Assembly (NCBI GenBank): GCA_003695915.1 | Contig: RFGF01000017.1 | Location: 106,005-170,004, forward strand | DNA from: Nitrospirota bacterium | GTDB lineage: Bacteria > Nitrospirota > Nitrospiria > Nitrospirales > UBA8639 | Length of the DNA stretch: 64,000 bases | Reading direction: 5' to 3' | Shown here: piece after piece, positions 1 through 9,255 of the stretch | Position numbering within the stretch: the first letter of the stretch is position 1 | Layout of the letters: each line of letters starts with the position of its first letter | The notes under the pieces: generated by a model | The model's database searches: none | What the model saw: only the letters and a program-made list of their open reading frames with translations | Told to the model about the DNA's origin: nothing | Position numbers and translations under genes: made by a program

Positions 1-81
1 CTGCGTGATCGGACAGGGTTGGCCGGCTGCTCTCTCCACGCGATCGTCTATTCGGAATACACCCGTGACAAAGTCGTTTGA
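1..81 (+). CDS. possible 3' end of an upstream gene (partial)
   Basis: Frame 1 is open from the first base to a TGA at 79-81 and would encode 26 residues ending in YSEYTRDKVV. I do not recognise the family. An open stretch this short can arise by chance at this GC content, so this is only a candidate C-terminus of a gene cut by the window edge. Its stop codon overlaps the -35 element of the promoter proposed for ileS, which would suit a gene boundary. Confidence 0.25.
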   Translation: MRDRTGLAGCSLHAIVYSEYTRDKVV

Positions 82-106
82 CGCCCCGTAGACCCATCGC
101 TAGAAT
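78..106 (+). promoter_or_regulatory. sigma70-type promoter for ileS-lspA
   Basis: TTGACG (78-83) and TAGAAT (101-106) are separated by exactly 17 bases. Each hexamer has one mismatch to consensus. Transcription would start near 113, leaving a leader of about 35 bases before the ATG at 149. No T-box or other riboswitch fits in so short a leader. Confidence 0.6.
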
Positions 107-148
107 GCCGGTCAATCCGTATTGACCTCAGGCACGTTGAGCCCCGTC

Positions 149-3004
149 ATGGATTACAAATCGACCCTCAACTTACCGACGACCTCGTTTCCGATGAAAG
201 CCAATCTGCCCCAGCGAGAGCCGGAATGGCTCGCGACGTGGGCACGAGAACGACTGTACGACCGCATTCAGGAACTCGGCGCCGGTCGTCCCCTGTTTAT
301 CTTGCACGACGGCCCTCCGTACGCAAATGGCCGTATTCATATCGGTCATGCCCTCAACAAAATCTTGAAAGATTTCATTGTGAAGTCCAAAACAATGTCT
401 GGCTATCGGGTCCCTTTCATTCCAGGATGGGATTGTCACGGTCTCCCCATCGAACACCAGGTGACGAAAGAATTGGGACCCAAGAAGTCACAGCTTTCCA
501 TCATCGAACTCCGCCGCCTGTGTCGAGCCTACGCCGACCGGTTCTACCGCATCCAGCGAGAAGAATTTCAACGTTTGGGCGTATTGGGGGACTGGGAGCA
601 TCCCTATCTCACAATGAACCCCGACTACGAAAGCACGATCCTTCGGGAATTTGCCACATTTGTCGAAAAAGGCATGGTCTACAAAGGTCTCAAGCCTGTC
701 CTATGGTGCACCGTGGACCAAACGGCCTTGGCCGAAGCCGAAGTAGAATACGAAACCCATAGATCGACCTCTATTTACGTCAAATTTCCTTTTGAATTGT
801 CACCATCCCAACTTGCTAGTCCAAATGGATTGGATATTCCAGAATTGGCCACGGCTTCTCAGGTATCGATGGTCATTTGGACCACCACGCCTTGGACCCT
901 CCCGGCGAACCAGGCCCTGGCCATTCATCCTGACATCACCTATGCCTTTGTTCGGGTGGGCGACGAAATCCTGGTCATCGCCGAAAAGCAGGTCGAATCC
1001 GTCGTCCAACAATGCCGTTTACCCTCGCCGCGCATCCTCGCCACGAGACAAGGCCGAGACAGCTTCGAAGGGTTGCGTTGCCGACGTCCCCTGTCCGACG
1101 GACTGTCTCCGATTCTCTTGGCGGACTTTGTCACACTCGATCAAGGAACCGGATGCGTCCATATCGCACCCGGCCACGGCATGGAAGACTATCTCCTGGT
1201 GCTCCGATACAACGCACAGGTTCCGCAGGTCCTTTCCGAACCGCTTTCCATTCTCGTGCCTGTCGATGACACGGGACGCTTCACTCACGATGTCCAAGAG
1301 TTCGCTGGGCAGCACGTGCTGCAGGCGAATCCCCAGATCGTGGCCAAATTGCAGGATCTCGGTTTGTTGGTCGGCACACAGGAAATCGAGCATGCGTATC
1401 CGCATTGTTGGCGGTGCAAACAGCCCGTCATCTTTCGCGCAACCCAACAATGGTTCGTCTCCATGGAGAAAGGCAACCTGCGCGAACGGGCGTTGAAAGA
1501 GATCGATCAGGTTCGATGGTATCCGCCGCGCGGGCGCGACCGGATTTACGGCATGATTCTCAACCGACCGGACTGGTGCCTGTCTCGCCAGCGAACATGG
1601 GGCACTCCGATTCCCGGCTTCACCTGTACCCGATGTCAGGCCACACTCATGGATCCTGCCCTCATCCGACAATTGGCCGACCTCGTCGGCCAACAGGGAA
1701 GCGATGTGTGGTTTGAACGCTCCCCCGAAGAGTTACTGCCTGCTTACGTGACCTGCCCATCGTGCGGCAACCGAACGTTTCACAAGGAACGCGATATCGT
1801 CGATGTCTGGTTCGAGTCGGGCGTGAGCCACGCCGCCGTTCTCAAACCACGAGGACCGGGATGGTGGCCAGCCGATTTGTACCTCGAAGGATCGGATCAA
1901 CATCGGGGGTGGTTCCACAGCGCCCTGTTGACCGCCGTGACGACGGATGATCGCGCGCCGTACAAAGCCGTCTTGACGCATGGGTTTGTGGTAGACGGCG
2001 AAGGCAAGAAAATGTCGAAATCAGCAGGCAACGTCGTGACCCCACAAGAAGTGATTCAACAATCGGGCGCAGAAATTCTCCGATTGTGGGTGGCGTCCCA
2101 GGACTATCATGAAGACTTGCGTATTTCTTCTACAATCATCAAACAGCTCAGCGAAGCGTATCGGAAAATTCGAAATACCTGCCGATTCCTTCTCAGCAAC
2201 TTGTACGATTTTGAATTTGAGACCCATGCCGTCCCCTATGATCACCTGTCGGAATTGGATCGCTGGGCCCTGACACGCCTCGCCCATCTTATTGCCAAAG
2301 TCCGTCAGGGCTACGACGCGTATGAGTTTCGCCAGGCGTTCCACGAGCTGGAGTATTTTTGTACAGTGGATATGAGTGCCACGTATTTGGATATGCTGAA
2401 AGATCGACTGTACACCTTTCCCAAACATGCTCCCCTTCGTCGCGGCTCGCAAACCGTACTGTTTGAAATCATCGTGGTCTTGGCCAAATTGATGGCGCCG
2501 ATCCTCGCCTTCACCGCCGATGAAATTTGGCGAACGCTGCCCGATCGTGTCCGTGAAAGCGAAGGCGCGTTCAGCATCCACCTCGTCCGCTTTCCTACGG
2601 TGAATCCCCGCTGGATCAATCCTCCGCTCGAACAAAATTGGAAACGCCTGCTGGCGGTTCGCACGCAGGTACAGAGTGCGCTGGAGCAACAGCGGCGCAA
2701 CAAACTCATCGGCTCGTCTCTCGAAGCTAAGGTTATTCTCCATGCCTCGGATGAGATGGTCAGGTTTCTGCAAAAATATCATTCCGAACTTCCAACTGTC
2801 TTCATTGTTTCCCAAGTCGAGCTCCGCTCCGGAATAGACACTCATGCCGAGAACCTGGTCACCGATGCAACGCTCGGCATTCAGGTAGAAGTCCGAAAAG
2901 CGGATGGACAGAAGTGCGAACGGTGCTGGAATTATCGCCTCACCGTCGGTTCGAACCCCGACCATCCCACGCTGTGCGATCGCTGCCTCGAGGCTATCGG
3001 ATGA
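149..3004 (+). CDS. ileS: isoleucyl-tRNA synthetase
   Basis: Class I cytosolic aminoacyl-tRNA synthetase that charges tRNA-Ile and edits mischarged valine. The HIGH-type signature lies in PYANGRIHIGHA near residue 60, the KMSKS loop in GEGKKMSKSAGN around residue 620, and a C-terminal zinc-binding CERCWNY...CDRC closes the protein. Length (951 residues) is normal for the bacterial short-tail type with a C-terminal zinc finger. I chose the ATG at 149 (MDYKSTLNLP) because this matches the usual N-terminus of the family; an in-frame TTG at 122 would add nine residues. The stop overlaps the lspA start by 4 bases, so the two are translationally coupled. Confidence 0.97.
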   Translation: MDYKSTLNLPTTSFPMKANLPQREPEWLATWARERLYDRIQELGAGRPLFILHDGPPYANGRIHIGHALNKILKDFIVKSKTMSGYRVPFIPGWDCHGLPIEHQVTKELGPKKSQLSIIELRRLCRAYADRFYRIQREEFQRLGVLGDWEHPYLTMNPDYESTILREFATFVEKGMVYKGLKPVLWCTVDQTALAEAEVEYETHRSTSIYVKFPFELSPSQLASPNGLDIPELATASQVSMVIWTTTPWTLPANQALAIHPDITYAFVRVGDEILVIAEKQVESVVQQCRLPSPRILATRQGRDSFEGLRCRRPLSDGLSPILLADFVTLDQGTGCVHIAPGHGMEDYLLVLRYNAQVPQVLSEPLSILVPVDDTGRFTHDVQEFAGQHVLQANPQIVAKLQDLGLLVGTQEIEHAYPHCWRCKQPVIFRATQQWFVSMEKGNLRERALKEIDQVRWYPPRGRDRIYGMILNRPDWCLSRQRTWGTPIPGFTCTRCQATLMDPALIRQLADLVGQQGSDVWFERSPEELLPAYVTCPSCGNRTFHKERDIVDVWFESGVSHAAVLKPRGPGWWPADLYLEGSDQHRGWFHSALLTAVTTDDRAPYKAVLTHGFVVDGEGKKMSKSAGNVVTPQEVIQQSGAEILRLWVASQDYHEDLRISSTIIKQLSEAYRKIRNTCRFLLSNLYDFEFETHAVPYDHLSELDRWALTRLAHLIAKVRQGYDAYEFRQAFHELEYFCTVDMSATYLDMLKDRLYTFPKHAPLRRGSQTVLFEIIVVLAKLMAPILAFTADEIWRTLPDRVRESEGAFSIHLVRFPTVNPRWINPPLEQNWKRLLAVRTQVQSALEQQRRNKLIGSSLEAKVILHASDEMVRFLQKYHSELPTVFIVSQVELRSGIDTHAENLVTDATLGIQVEVRKADGQKCERCWNYRLTVGSNPDHPTLCDRCLEAIG

Positions 3005-3525
3005 CCTTCATCCCTCGACGTTACGCGATGCTGGCGGCGTACACGGTATTTCTCGTTATGGTGGATCAGCTCACCAAAGCCTCCATCGCCCGGACCATGC
3101 GCTTGCACGAATCGATTCCCGTCATCCCTGGCTTCTTCAATCTCACCTATATTCGAAATCCGGGAGCGGCATTTGGTCTTCTCGCCTCCAGCAGTAGCGG
3201 TTTTCGGATGGTGTTTTTTTTGTTGACGTCCCTGTTCGCCATCGGGCTACTCATGACGATCTTTTTCCGACTGAGGCCAACCGATTGGTGGGGACAGATC
3301 ACCGTCGCCACCATCCTGGGCGGCGCCATCGGGAACCTCATCGATCGAATCCGGTACGGCGAAGTCATCGACTTTTTGGATTTCTACATCGACGGCTATC
3401 ATTGGCCGGCCTTCAACATCGCCGACACAGCCATTAGCTTAGGCGTGTGTTCGCTTTTCATCCTGTTTGCTTGTGATAAACGAAAATCTCATTGCGCGAT
3501 CCCAGAACATCGATCGGAACTCTAA
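3001..3525 (+). CDS. lspA: lipoprotein signal peptidase (signal peptidase II)
   Basis: Inner-membrane aspartyl protease that removes signal peptides from diacylglyceryl-prolipoproteins. The 174-residue protein has four hydrophobic segments and the two family blocks carrying the catalytic aspartates, VIDFLDF (Asp124) and FNIADTAISLG (Asp142), plus the conserved NPGAAFG turn. The start ATG overlaps the ileS stop in an ATGA. ileS-lspA is a very common gene pair. The window supplies at least one probable substrate, the YdbL-like lipoprotein at 16693. Confidence 0.96.
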   Translation: MTFIPRRYAMLAAYTVFLVMVDQLTKASIARTMRLHESIPVIPGFFNLTYIRNPGAAFGLLASSSSGFRMVFFLLTSLFAIGLLMTIFFRLRPTDWWGQITVATILGGAIGNLIDRIRYGEVIDFLDFYIDGYHWPAFNIADTAISLGVCSLFILFACDKRKSHCAIPEHRSEL

Positions 3526-3625
3526 CGCCGTTATTTGTTCTCGCCTGAATTGGTGAATCGATGGTCAGACCTGTCTGGAACGCCTTGCACAGATCTCCGA
3601 CTCGGCGTTGGTTGCCACATCCCGC

Positions 3626-4300
3626 ATGATCGCCCTCAGCATCGTGCAACTCAGCAAAACCTACGGCCATTACCGTGTGTTAGACCAACTGTCACTTGAC
3701 ATTCCTTCTCGGCATTGTTTTGCCCTGTTCGGCCCCAACGGTGCAGGAAAAACCACGTTAATGCGAATTCTCGCCACCTTGACCCGCCCATCAAGCGGTC
3801 AATTTCGTATTTGGGGGTATGACGGCGTCACCGAAAAGGCTCGCGTTCGTCAACTCGTCATGTATCTGGCTCATGGAACACATTTGTACGATGACTTGAA
3901 TGCCATCGAAAACCTACGGTTTTGCCTTGCGCTCCGCGGCATCATCCCTTCCGATTCCCAGATCAAACGCGCATTGGACAGGGTGCAGATCGGGCCGTTT
4001 GGACACATGCAGACTCGATACTTTTCGGCCGGGATGAAAAAACGGTTGGGGTTGGCCAAGGCCATCCTCGCACGTCCCAAGGTCTTGTTGTTAGATGAAC
4101 CCTACACGTCATTGGATGAACGCGGCATCGCCATTATGAATGCGTTTATTCAGGAAACGATCCAACGAGAGGGAGCCGTACTGATGACGACACACGACCG
4201 AGAACATACGCGGCAAGTGGCCAATCACATGGGAATCTTGCATTCCGGCGTGCTTCGCACTTTCCCCCCACACGAGCTTTCAACCTATGTCGTTTATTAA
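3626..4300 (+). CDS. ccmA: haem exporter ATP-binding protein CcmA
   Basis: ABC ATPase of the CcmABCD complex, which drives release of holo-CcmE during System I cytochrome c maturation. Walker A (GPNGAGKTT), the signature FSAGMKKRLGLA and Walker B (VLLLDEPYTSLDE) are all present and intact in about 224 residues, a normal length. I prefer the ATG at 3626; a TTG at 3608 is also in frame. Its 3' end overlaps ccmB by 14 bases. It begins 100 bases after lspA, and I see no clear terminator or promoter in that gap, so read-through from ileS-lspA is possible. Confidence 0.93.
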   Translation: MIALSIVQLSKTYGHYRVLDQLSLDIPSRHCFALFGPNGAGKTTLMRILATLTRPSSGQFRIWGYDGVTEKARVRQLVMYLAHGTHLYDDLNAIENLRFCLALRGIIPSDSQIKRALDRVQIGPFGHMQTRYFSAGMKKRLGLAKAILARPKVLLLDEPYTSLDERGIAIMNAFIQETIQREGAVLMTTHDREHTRQVANHMGILHSGVLRTFPPHELSTYVVY

Positions 4301-4964
4301 GGCAATTCGCTGGATGGTCTGGAAAGACCTGATCACGGAAATGCGCAGTCGGGAAACGCTTGTGTCCATGCTGTTTTTTGCCTTGATCGTGATCCTCGTC
4401 TTCAGTTTCAGTTTTTCCATGGATCACCAGGCTGCACGCGAATTACTCGCTGGCATTATTTGGGTGGCTTTCGCGTTCACGGGCATCATCGGACTGGGGA
4501 AATCGTTTTTGGCGGAATTGCACAACGACTGCCTTGAATATCTGCAAATGAGTCCTGCTCCCAAGGGGGCGATTTACCTCGGAAAAATGACCGCCAATTT
4601 CCTGTTCATGTTGTTGGCCGAAGTCGTGCTGTTCCCGTTGTTCATCATCTTCTTCAATCTCGATGTCGTTGAAGAAATTTGGATTCTTCTGGTAGTATTT
4701 TTGCTAGCAACAGAAGGTCTCGCGGCCGTCGGGACTTTGTTCTCCGCGTTGACGGTGCAAATTCGGGCTCGAGAAGTGATGCTCCCGGTCTTGCTCCTCC
4801 CGATGGTGATTCCTGTGATGATCGCCGCCGTGGAATCGACCAGAGGCGCATTGAATGGCGAGCCGTTCGCGCTGTACAGTCAATGGTTTCATCTTCTCGG
4901 CGTATTCGACCTCATTTTTACCGTCGTTTCGTATTGGTTATTCGAACTCATTCTGGACACCTGA
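4287..4964 (+). CDS. ccmB: haem exporter permease CcmB
   Basis: Membrane subunit partnering CcmA. The 225 residues contain about six hydrophobic segments, a short basic N-terminus with the typical KDLITEMRSRE loop before the first membrane span, and no soluble domain. The start overlaps the end of ccmA by 14 bases, the arrangement expected for an ABC ATPase/permease pair made in equal amounts. The assignment rests on family resemblance and position in the operon. Confidence 0.92.
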   Translation: MSFIKAIRWMVWKDLITEMRSRETLVSMLFFALIVILVFSFSFSMDHQAARELLAGIIWVAFAFTGIIGLGKSFLAELHNDCLEYLQMSPAPKGAIYLGKMTANFLFMLLAEVVLFPLFIIFFNLDVVEEIWILLVVFLLATEGLAAVGTLFSALTVQIRAREVMLPVLLLPMVIPVMIAAVESTRGALNGEPFALYSQWFHLLGVFDLIFTVVSYWLFELILDT

Positions 4965-5046
4965 TCTCGTTGCCCACATCTTCCTAATTTATCCACTCAT
5001 TTCAGCGGGGGTCGCACCCTCGATATCGGGAAACGAATGAGGGGCT

Positions 5047-5781
5047 ATGATTCACCGCATTATCAAACAGATCCAACGCTATAAAGGATGGGTTGGTGCG
5101 GGGGCCGCGGTGTGCTTGCTGACCGGCACCTACCTTGGTCTTATCGCTTCTCCTCCTGACTACTATCAAGGCGAGGTCGTCCGGATCATGTATGTGCATG
5201 TTCCGTTAGCGCACACCGCCCTACTGGCCTATACCGTGGTCTTTGCTGGAAGCATCTGGTATCTCTGGAAGCGGGATCGGCTGATCGATAACATGTGTCA
5301 TGCGGCAGCCGGGCTCGGATTTCTGTTTACAGGGTTGGCGTTGATCACCGGATCGATCTGGGCCAAACCGACATGGAATACGTGGTGGACATGGGATCCT
5401 CGACTCGTATCTTTTGCGATCCTGTTCTTGATTCTGGCAGGATATCTCATGTTGCGCACATTCTTGACTGAAGATCCTGATCGTGAAAGCCGCTACGCAG
5501 CGGTGCTGGCCATCGTCGGCTTTATCGACCTGCCCATTATTCATTTTTCCGTGGAATGGTGGAGGACCTTGCATCAACCCTTATCCATCTCTACTCGTGG
5601 AGTGAGTATCTCTGGGGAATTGCTCTTGCCTCTCACGATCATGAGTATCGGGTTTCACTTGCTCTTTGCGTATATGCTCATGGTCCGAACACAACTGTTG
5701 TATCTCGACGAGCTACTGCAAGCCAAAAAGGGGCGTCTGCTCACACAGATGCATCTTTCTCGCTCTCAAACAAGTCCATGA
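5047..5781 (+). CDS. ccmC: haem handling protein CcmC
   Basis: Inner-membrane protein that loads haem onto CcmE. It has six hydrophobic segments and the periplasmic tryptophan-rich WWD signature, WNTWWTWDPRL, near residue 115, with flanking histidines (HVPLAH and HFSVEWW) in the places used for haem ligation. Its 244 residues are normal. A GAGGGG ribosome site lies just before the ATG. The stop overlaps the next start by 4 bases (ATGA). Confidence 0.94.
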   Translation: MIHRIIKQIQRYKGWVGAGAAVCLLTGTYLGLIASPPDYYQGEVVRIMYVHVPLAHTALLAYTVVFAGSIWYLWKRDRLIDNMCHAAAGLGFLFTGLALITGSIWAKPTWNTWWTWDPRLVSFAILFLILAGYLMLRTFLTEDPDRESRYAAVLAIVGFIDLPIIHFSVEWWRTLHQPLSISTRGVSISGELLLPLTIMSIGFHLLFAYMLMVRTQLLYLDELLQAKKGRLLTQMHLSRSQTSP

Positions 5782-6266
5782 CTGGGTTGTATATCCGTTG
5801 GGGCATATTCGTCTTACTGGCGATCATCCTCAGTATGCTCGTCGTTCGCCATTACGAAGCGCAGCTCGCGACCGTGAGTCCCTCGGACCTTATTCTGTCA
5901 CCCTCTACTGGCTCATTCCGCGTCCAAGGTATGGTGAAAAGCGGCACACTGAAAGGGGACGTCGAGCAAGGAGCCGTGCAGTTCGAGTTAGTCGATGATG
6001 CAGCGGCTATCCGCGTGCAGTACCATGGTCCTCCACCGGAAAATCTCCGAGAACTCAAAACCGTGGTCATGATCGGCACCTGGGATGCTACAGCGCGTGT
6101 TTTTCGCGCCCACGAGATTGCGCTAGTATCAAATTACGGTTTCGTGGCGAGCGCCTATTTGTTGACGTTCATTCCCATTGGCGTTTTCCTCTTCTCCATG
6201 AGTAGGAAAGTGGTGGTTTTGATGCAGGCAATCAAAGACTCCAAACTGTATGAACCAGAGGGCTGA
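5778..6266 (+). CDS. CcmE-like OB-fold membrane protein without haem-binding motif
   Basis: A 162-residue protein starting at the ATG that overlaps the ccmC stop. It has an N-terminal membrane anchor (about residues 5-25), a CcmE-type soluble domain with the V-x-G-x-V-K-x-G pattern and a FELVDDAAAIRVQY strand like the following ccmE, and then a second hydrophobic segment near the C-terminus (about 120-142). The position of the haem-binding HxxxY of CcmE shows no such motif. It occupies the place where ccmD usually lies and no ccmD-sized ORF is visible. I infer a CcmE paralogue that is structural or takes over the CcmD role, but its function is unknown. Confidence 0.75.
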   Translation: MTGLYIRWGIFVLLAIILSMLVVRHYEAQLATVSPSDLILSPSTGSFRVQGMVKSGTLKGDVEQGAVQFELVDDAAAIRVQYHGPPPENLRELKTVVMIGTWDATARVFRAHEIALVSNYGFVASAYLLTFIPIGVFLFSMSRKVVVLMQAIKDSKLYEPEG

Positions 6267-6270
6267 TCTC

Positions 6271-6726
6271 ATGGGAACGACATATAAAAAAACCGGCATC
6301 GTCGTCAGTATCCTTCTTGTAGCCGGGGCGCTTGGATATTTGGCGTTGGGGAACTTTGGCGATAATCTCGTCTATTTCGTCACGCCTTCCGAAGTTCGGG
6401 CTTTCACCCCGGATCATTCGCGAAAAAAAGTGCGGGTCGGCGGTATGGTCGTCAAGGGAAGCGTGCATACGCACTCGGAACCCGTGGGGTTGACCTTTGA
6501 GCTGACCGATGGCGCCGCGACGATTCCTGTCGTGTTTCGTGGGATCCCTCCGGATCTCTTTAAAGAAGGGCAGGGCGCCGTTGTGGAAGGCTATTGGAAA
6601 GATGGCAAAACCTTTTATGCCACGATGATTATGGCCAAACATTCCGAGGATTACATGCCCATTGAGTTGAAGCGAGCCGGTGTCCAGCTCCCCAAAAAAG
6701 ATTTTATGAGAACGTTGTCACCTTGA
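6271..6726 (+). CDS. ccmE: cytochrome c maturation haem chaperone CcmE
   Basis: Periplasmic membrane-anchored haem chaperone that binds haem covalently through a histidine and delivers it to CcmF. The single N-terminal membrane span is followed by an OB-fold domain (VRVGGMVVKGSV, FELTDGAATIPVVF) and the motif AKHSEDYMP, which preserves the HxxxY haem-binding signature. I chose the ATG at 6271 because AGAGGG lies 8 bases upstream; an in-frame ATG at 6250 lies inside the preceding gene. The protein is 151 residues, a normal length. Confidence 0.94.
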   Translation: MGTTYKKTGIVVSILLVAGALGYLALGNFGDNLVYFVTPSEVRAFTPDHSRKKVRVGGMVVKGSVHTHSEPVGLTFELTDGAATIPVVFRGIPPDLFKEGQGAVVEGYWKDGKTFYATMIMAKHSEDYMPIELKRAGVQLPKKDFMRTLSP

Positions 6727-6751
6727 CGATCCAGGAATAGGGTCCCGTTTG

Positions 6752-8701
6752 ATGATTGTGGAACTCGGCCATTTCGCCGTCGTCATCGCGTTGGTGCTTT
6801 CCCTCGTGGGAATCGCATCAGCAGTGATAACGCTTCGCACCAGAAATGTCGATTGGGCTCGGGTCGGACGATCGGCTATCACACTGATCTTTGTCCTCCT
6901 CGCCATCGGCATGGGAGCATTGGTCACAGCCTTCATCACGCGGGACTTTTCGGTCGCGTATGTGGCGAACCATTCCAATTCCAAGTTGCCATTTTTCTAC
7001 ACGGTCGCCGCGGTTTGGGGCGGACACGAAGGCTCGTTGTTATTGTGGGTGTTTATTTTATCCGCATTCAGCACCTTGGCCGTCTGGCTTCATTGGCGAA
7101 CCCAGCCGATGATCATGCCGTATTTGATCGGGGTTGAATCGGGGGTCATGTTCGGGTTCCTCGCGCTGATTATTTTTCTTTCCAACCCGTTTACTCGAAT
7201 CTTTCCCGTCCCGCCGGACGGCAAAGACCTCAATCCCCTCTTACAAGATCCTGCCATGGTCCTGCATCCTCCCATGCTGTACATGGGCTATGTCGGCTTC
7301 TCAATCCCTTTTTCGTTTGCCATGGCCGCTCTCTTTTCTGGACGATTGGGCGAGGAATGGATCAAGGTCACCCAACGGTGGACCATTTTTGCCTGGCTGT
7401 GCCTGACCACCGGCATTCTTCTCGGTGGCTATTGGGCCTACTATGAACTCGGTTGGGGCGGCTACTGGGGATGGGATCCGGTGGAAAATGCGTCGTTCAT
7501 GCCGTGGTTGGTGGGCACGGCCTATCTCCACTCGGTCCTGGTGCAGGAAAAGCGCAAGATGTTCAAAGTCTGGAACTTGTTCCTCATCATCGTCACGTTT
7601 TCTCTTTCATTGATCGGTACCTTCTTGGTTCGCAGCGGGGTGTTGACGTCCGTGCACACCTTCGCTACGGACCCCGAACGCGGATTGTATATCTTGATGT
7701 TCGTGGCGACGGTCATCGGCATTGCCTTCGGCACGTTGATGATGCGTTCCAATACCCTCAAAAGCCAAATCGTCATGGATTCACTGGTCTCCCGGGAATC
7801 CGTCTTTCTGTTCAATAATTTATTTTTTTTGGTCGCGACCGCCACGGTGTTTCTCGGGACGCTCTATCCATTGATCATCGAAACGCTCCAGGGCGCCAAA
7901 GTGACCGTCGGCCCTCCCTATTACAACACCGTCTTCATGCCCATCGCCATCGGCCTGTTGTTCTTGATGGGCATCGGTCCGTATATTCCATGGCGAAAAG
8001 CGTCGACGGCCGCCCTCAAAAAGCACTTTCAGGTTCCCACTATCGCGGCCATGGTGGGAACTCTGCTTCTACTCGTCACGGGCATTCGCAGTGCCTATGC
8101 CCTAGCCGGCGCTTTCGTCGTCATCTTCGCAGCGACCGCGATAGTCCTGGACTTCGGTTCGATTGCGCGTCTCTATGCTCACCGCTATCACGTGAATGTC
8201 GTCAAGGGGTTTGTGTCAGCGTTTGCCCACAATCAGCGGCGTTACTCTAGCCTGGTCACCCATTTGGGTGTCTTGGTGCTGGTCGTGGGGATCATCGCTT
8301 CTACCATTTATCAATCCGAGAAAGTCGTTTCGCTTCGAGTCGGAGACGAATTCATGATTGCCGGCTACCACCTCAAGCTCGTGAAGATCCACGAGGTAGA
8401 AGGACGAAACTGGATAGCCAAAGAAGGCGTCTTCGAGCTTTATCGCGATGGCGAGTTCCTTACCACGCTCCGGCCTCAAAAGCGCATCTACACGGAATCG
8501 CAGACCCCGACGACCGAATCGGCCATTTACGCCATCAACCTGGGACACGTGTTTTTGACCATGCCCGACGTGTCTCCTGATGGCGAGGCCGTGGCACGAG
8601 CGGTGATCAATCCGCTCATTTTATTGGTGTGGAGCGGCGGCGGCATGATGGGACTCGGCGTCCTGCTGAACCTCTTTCGCCCAAGGAAAAAAGACGCATG
8701 A
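6752..8701 (+). CDS. ccmF: cytochrome c haem lyase subunit CcmF
   Basis: Large polytopic membrane protein that transfers haem from CcmE to apocytochromes. Around 649 residues with about 14-15 hydrophobic segments. It carries WGGHEGSLLLW near residue 90, the WWD haem-handling motif GYWGWDPVENASFMPW near residue 235, and the C-terminal periplasmic domain before the last membrane helix. The ATG at 6752 is preferred over a TTG one codon earlier. The stop overlaps ccmG by 4 bases. Confidence 0.96.
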   Translation: MIVELGHFAVVIALVLSLVGIASAVITLRTRNVDWARVGRSAITLIFVLLAIGMGALVTAFITRDFSVAYVANHSNSKLPFFYTVAAVWGGHEGSLLLWVFILSAFSTLAVWLHWRTQPMIMPYLIGVESGVMFGFLALIIFLSNPFTRIFPVPPDGKDLNPLLQDPAMVLHPPMLYMGYVGFSIPFSFAMAALFSGRLGEEWIKVTQRWTIFAWLCLTTGILLGGYWAYYELGWGGYWGWDPVENASFMPWLVGTAYLHSVLVQEKRKMFKVWNLFLIIVTFSLSLIGTFLVRSGVLTSVHTFATDPERGLYILMFVATVIGIAFGTLMMRSNTLKSQIVMDSLVSRESVFLFNNLFFLVATATVFLGTLYPLIIETLQGAKVTVGPPYYNTVFMPIAIGLLFLMGIGPYIPWRKASTAALKKHFQVPTIAAMVGTLLLLVTGIRSAYALAGAFVVIFAATAIVLDFGSIARLYAHRYHVNVVKGFVSAFAHNQRRYSSLVTHLGVLVLVVGIIASTIYQSEKVVSLRVGDEFMIAGYHLKLVKIHEVEGRNWIAKEGVFELYRDGEFLTTLRPQKRIYTESQTPTTESAIYAINLGHVFLTMPDVSPDGEAVARAVINPLILLVWSGGGMMGLGVLLNLFRPRKKDA

Positions 8702-9255
8702 GCCGTGGAACGCAGATAACGTTGATCGTCATACTCGTGGGATTGTTTGCCCTCTTTTATCAAGGCCTCTGGGGCGATCCTCGACACATCCCCACCGTGC
8801 TGATTGGAACTAAAGCTCCGACCTTTATCGGTCCCGATGTCGAAACCGGTCGCCCGATTTCCTTGGATCAGTTTCGTGGTAAAGTCGTGGTATTAAATTT
8901 TTGGGCATCGTGGTGTTATGAATGCCGAGTCGAGCATGAACATATCTTGCGATTACACCGAGAATTTCAGCATGACCCCAATTTCGTCATGTTAGGCGTG
9001 AACTATCAAGACGAACTGTCCGATGCGCAACGATATTTACAACGCTTCGGTTCATCATTTCCACACGTTCGCGATGTGAAGGGCACGATTGCGATCGATT
9101 ACGGCGTCTACGGGGTTCCGGAAACCTTCGTCATCGACCAGCACGGGATCATTCGTTACAAGCACGTGGGACCCATTGTCGGCCCAACGTATGACGACCT
9201 GAAGCAGCACATGCTTATGCCTCTTTTAACGGGAACCGAACCATCAACGTTATGA
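8698..9255 (+). CDS. ccmG: thiol:disulfide oxidoreductase CcmG/DsbE
   Basis: Membrane-anchored thioredoxin-fold protein of 185 residues that keeps apocytochrome CXXCH cysteines reduced. One N-terminal membrane segment (about residues 6-24) is followed by a TlpA-type thioredoxin domain with FWASWCYEC (active-site CxxC) near residue 80 and the cis-proline loop GVYGVPETF near residue 140, the GVxGxPET pattern typical of CcmG. Both its ends overlap neighbours by 4 bases. Confidence 0.95.
   Translation: MSRGTQITLIVILVGLFALFYQGLWGDPRHIPTVLIGTKAPTFIGPDVETGRPISLDQFRGKVVVLNFWASWCYECRVEHEHILRLHREFQHDPNFVMLGVNYQDELSDAQRYLQRFGSSFPHVRDVKGTIAIDYGVYGVPETFVIDQHGIIRYKHVGPIVGPTYDDLKQHMLMPLLTGTEPSTL

Noticed and set aside
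2021..2965. A 314-codon minus-strand ORF opposite ileS
   Set aside because: Antisense to the KMSKS and zinc regions of ileS, without recognisable protein features.
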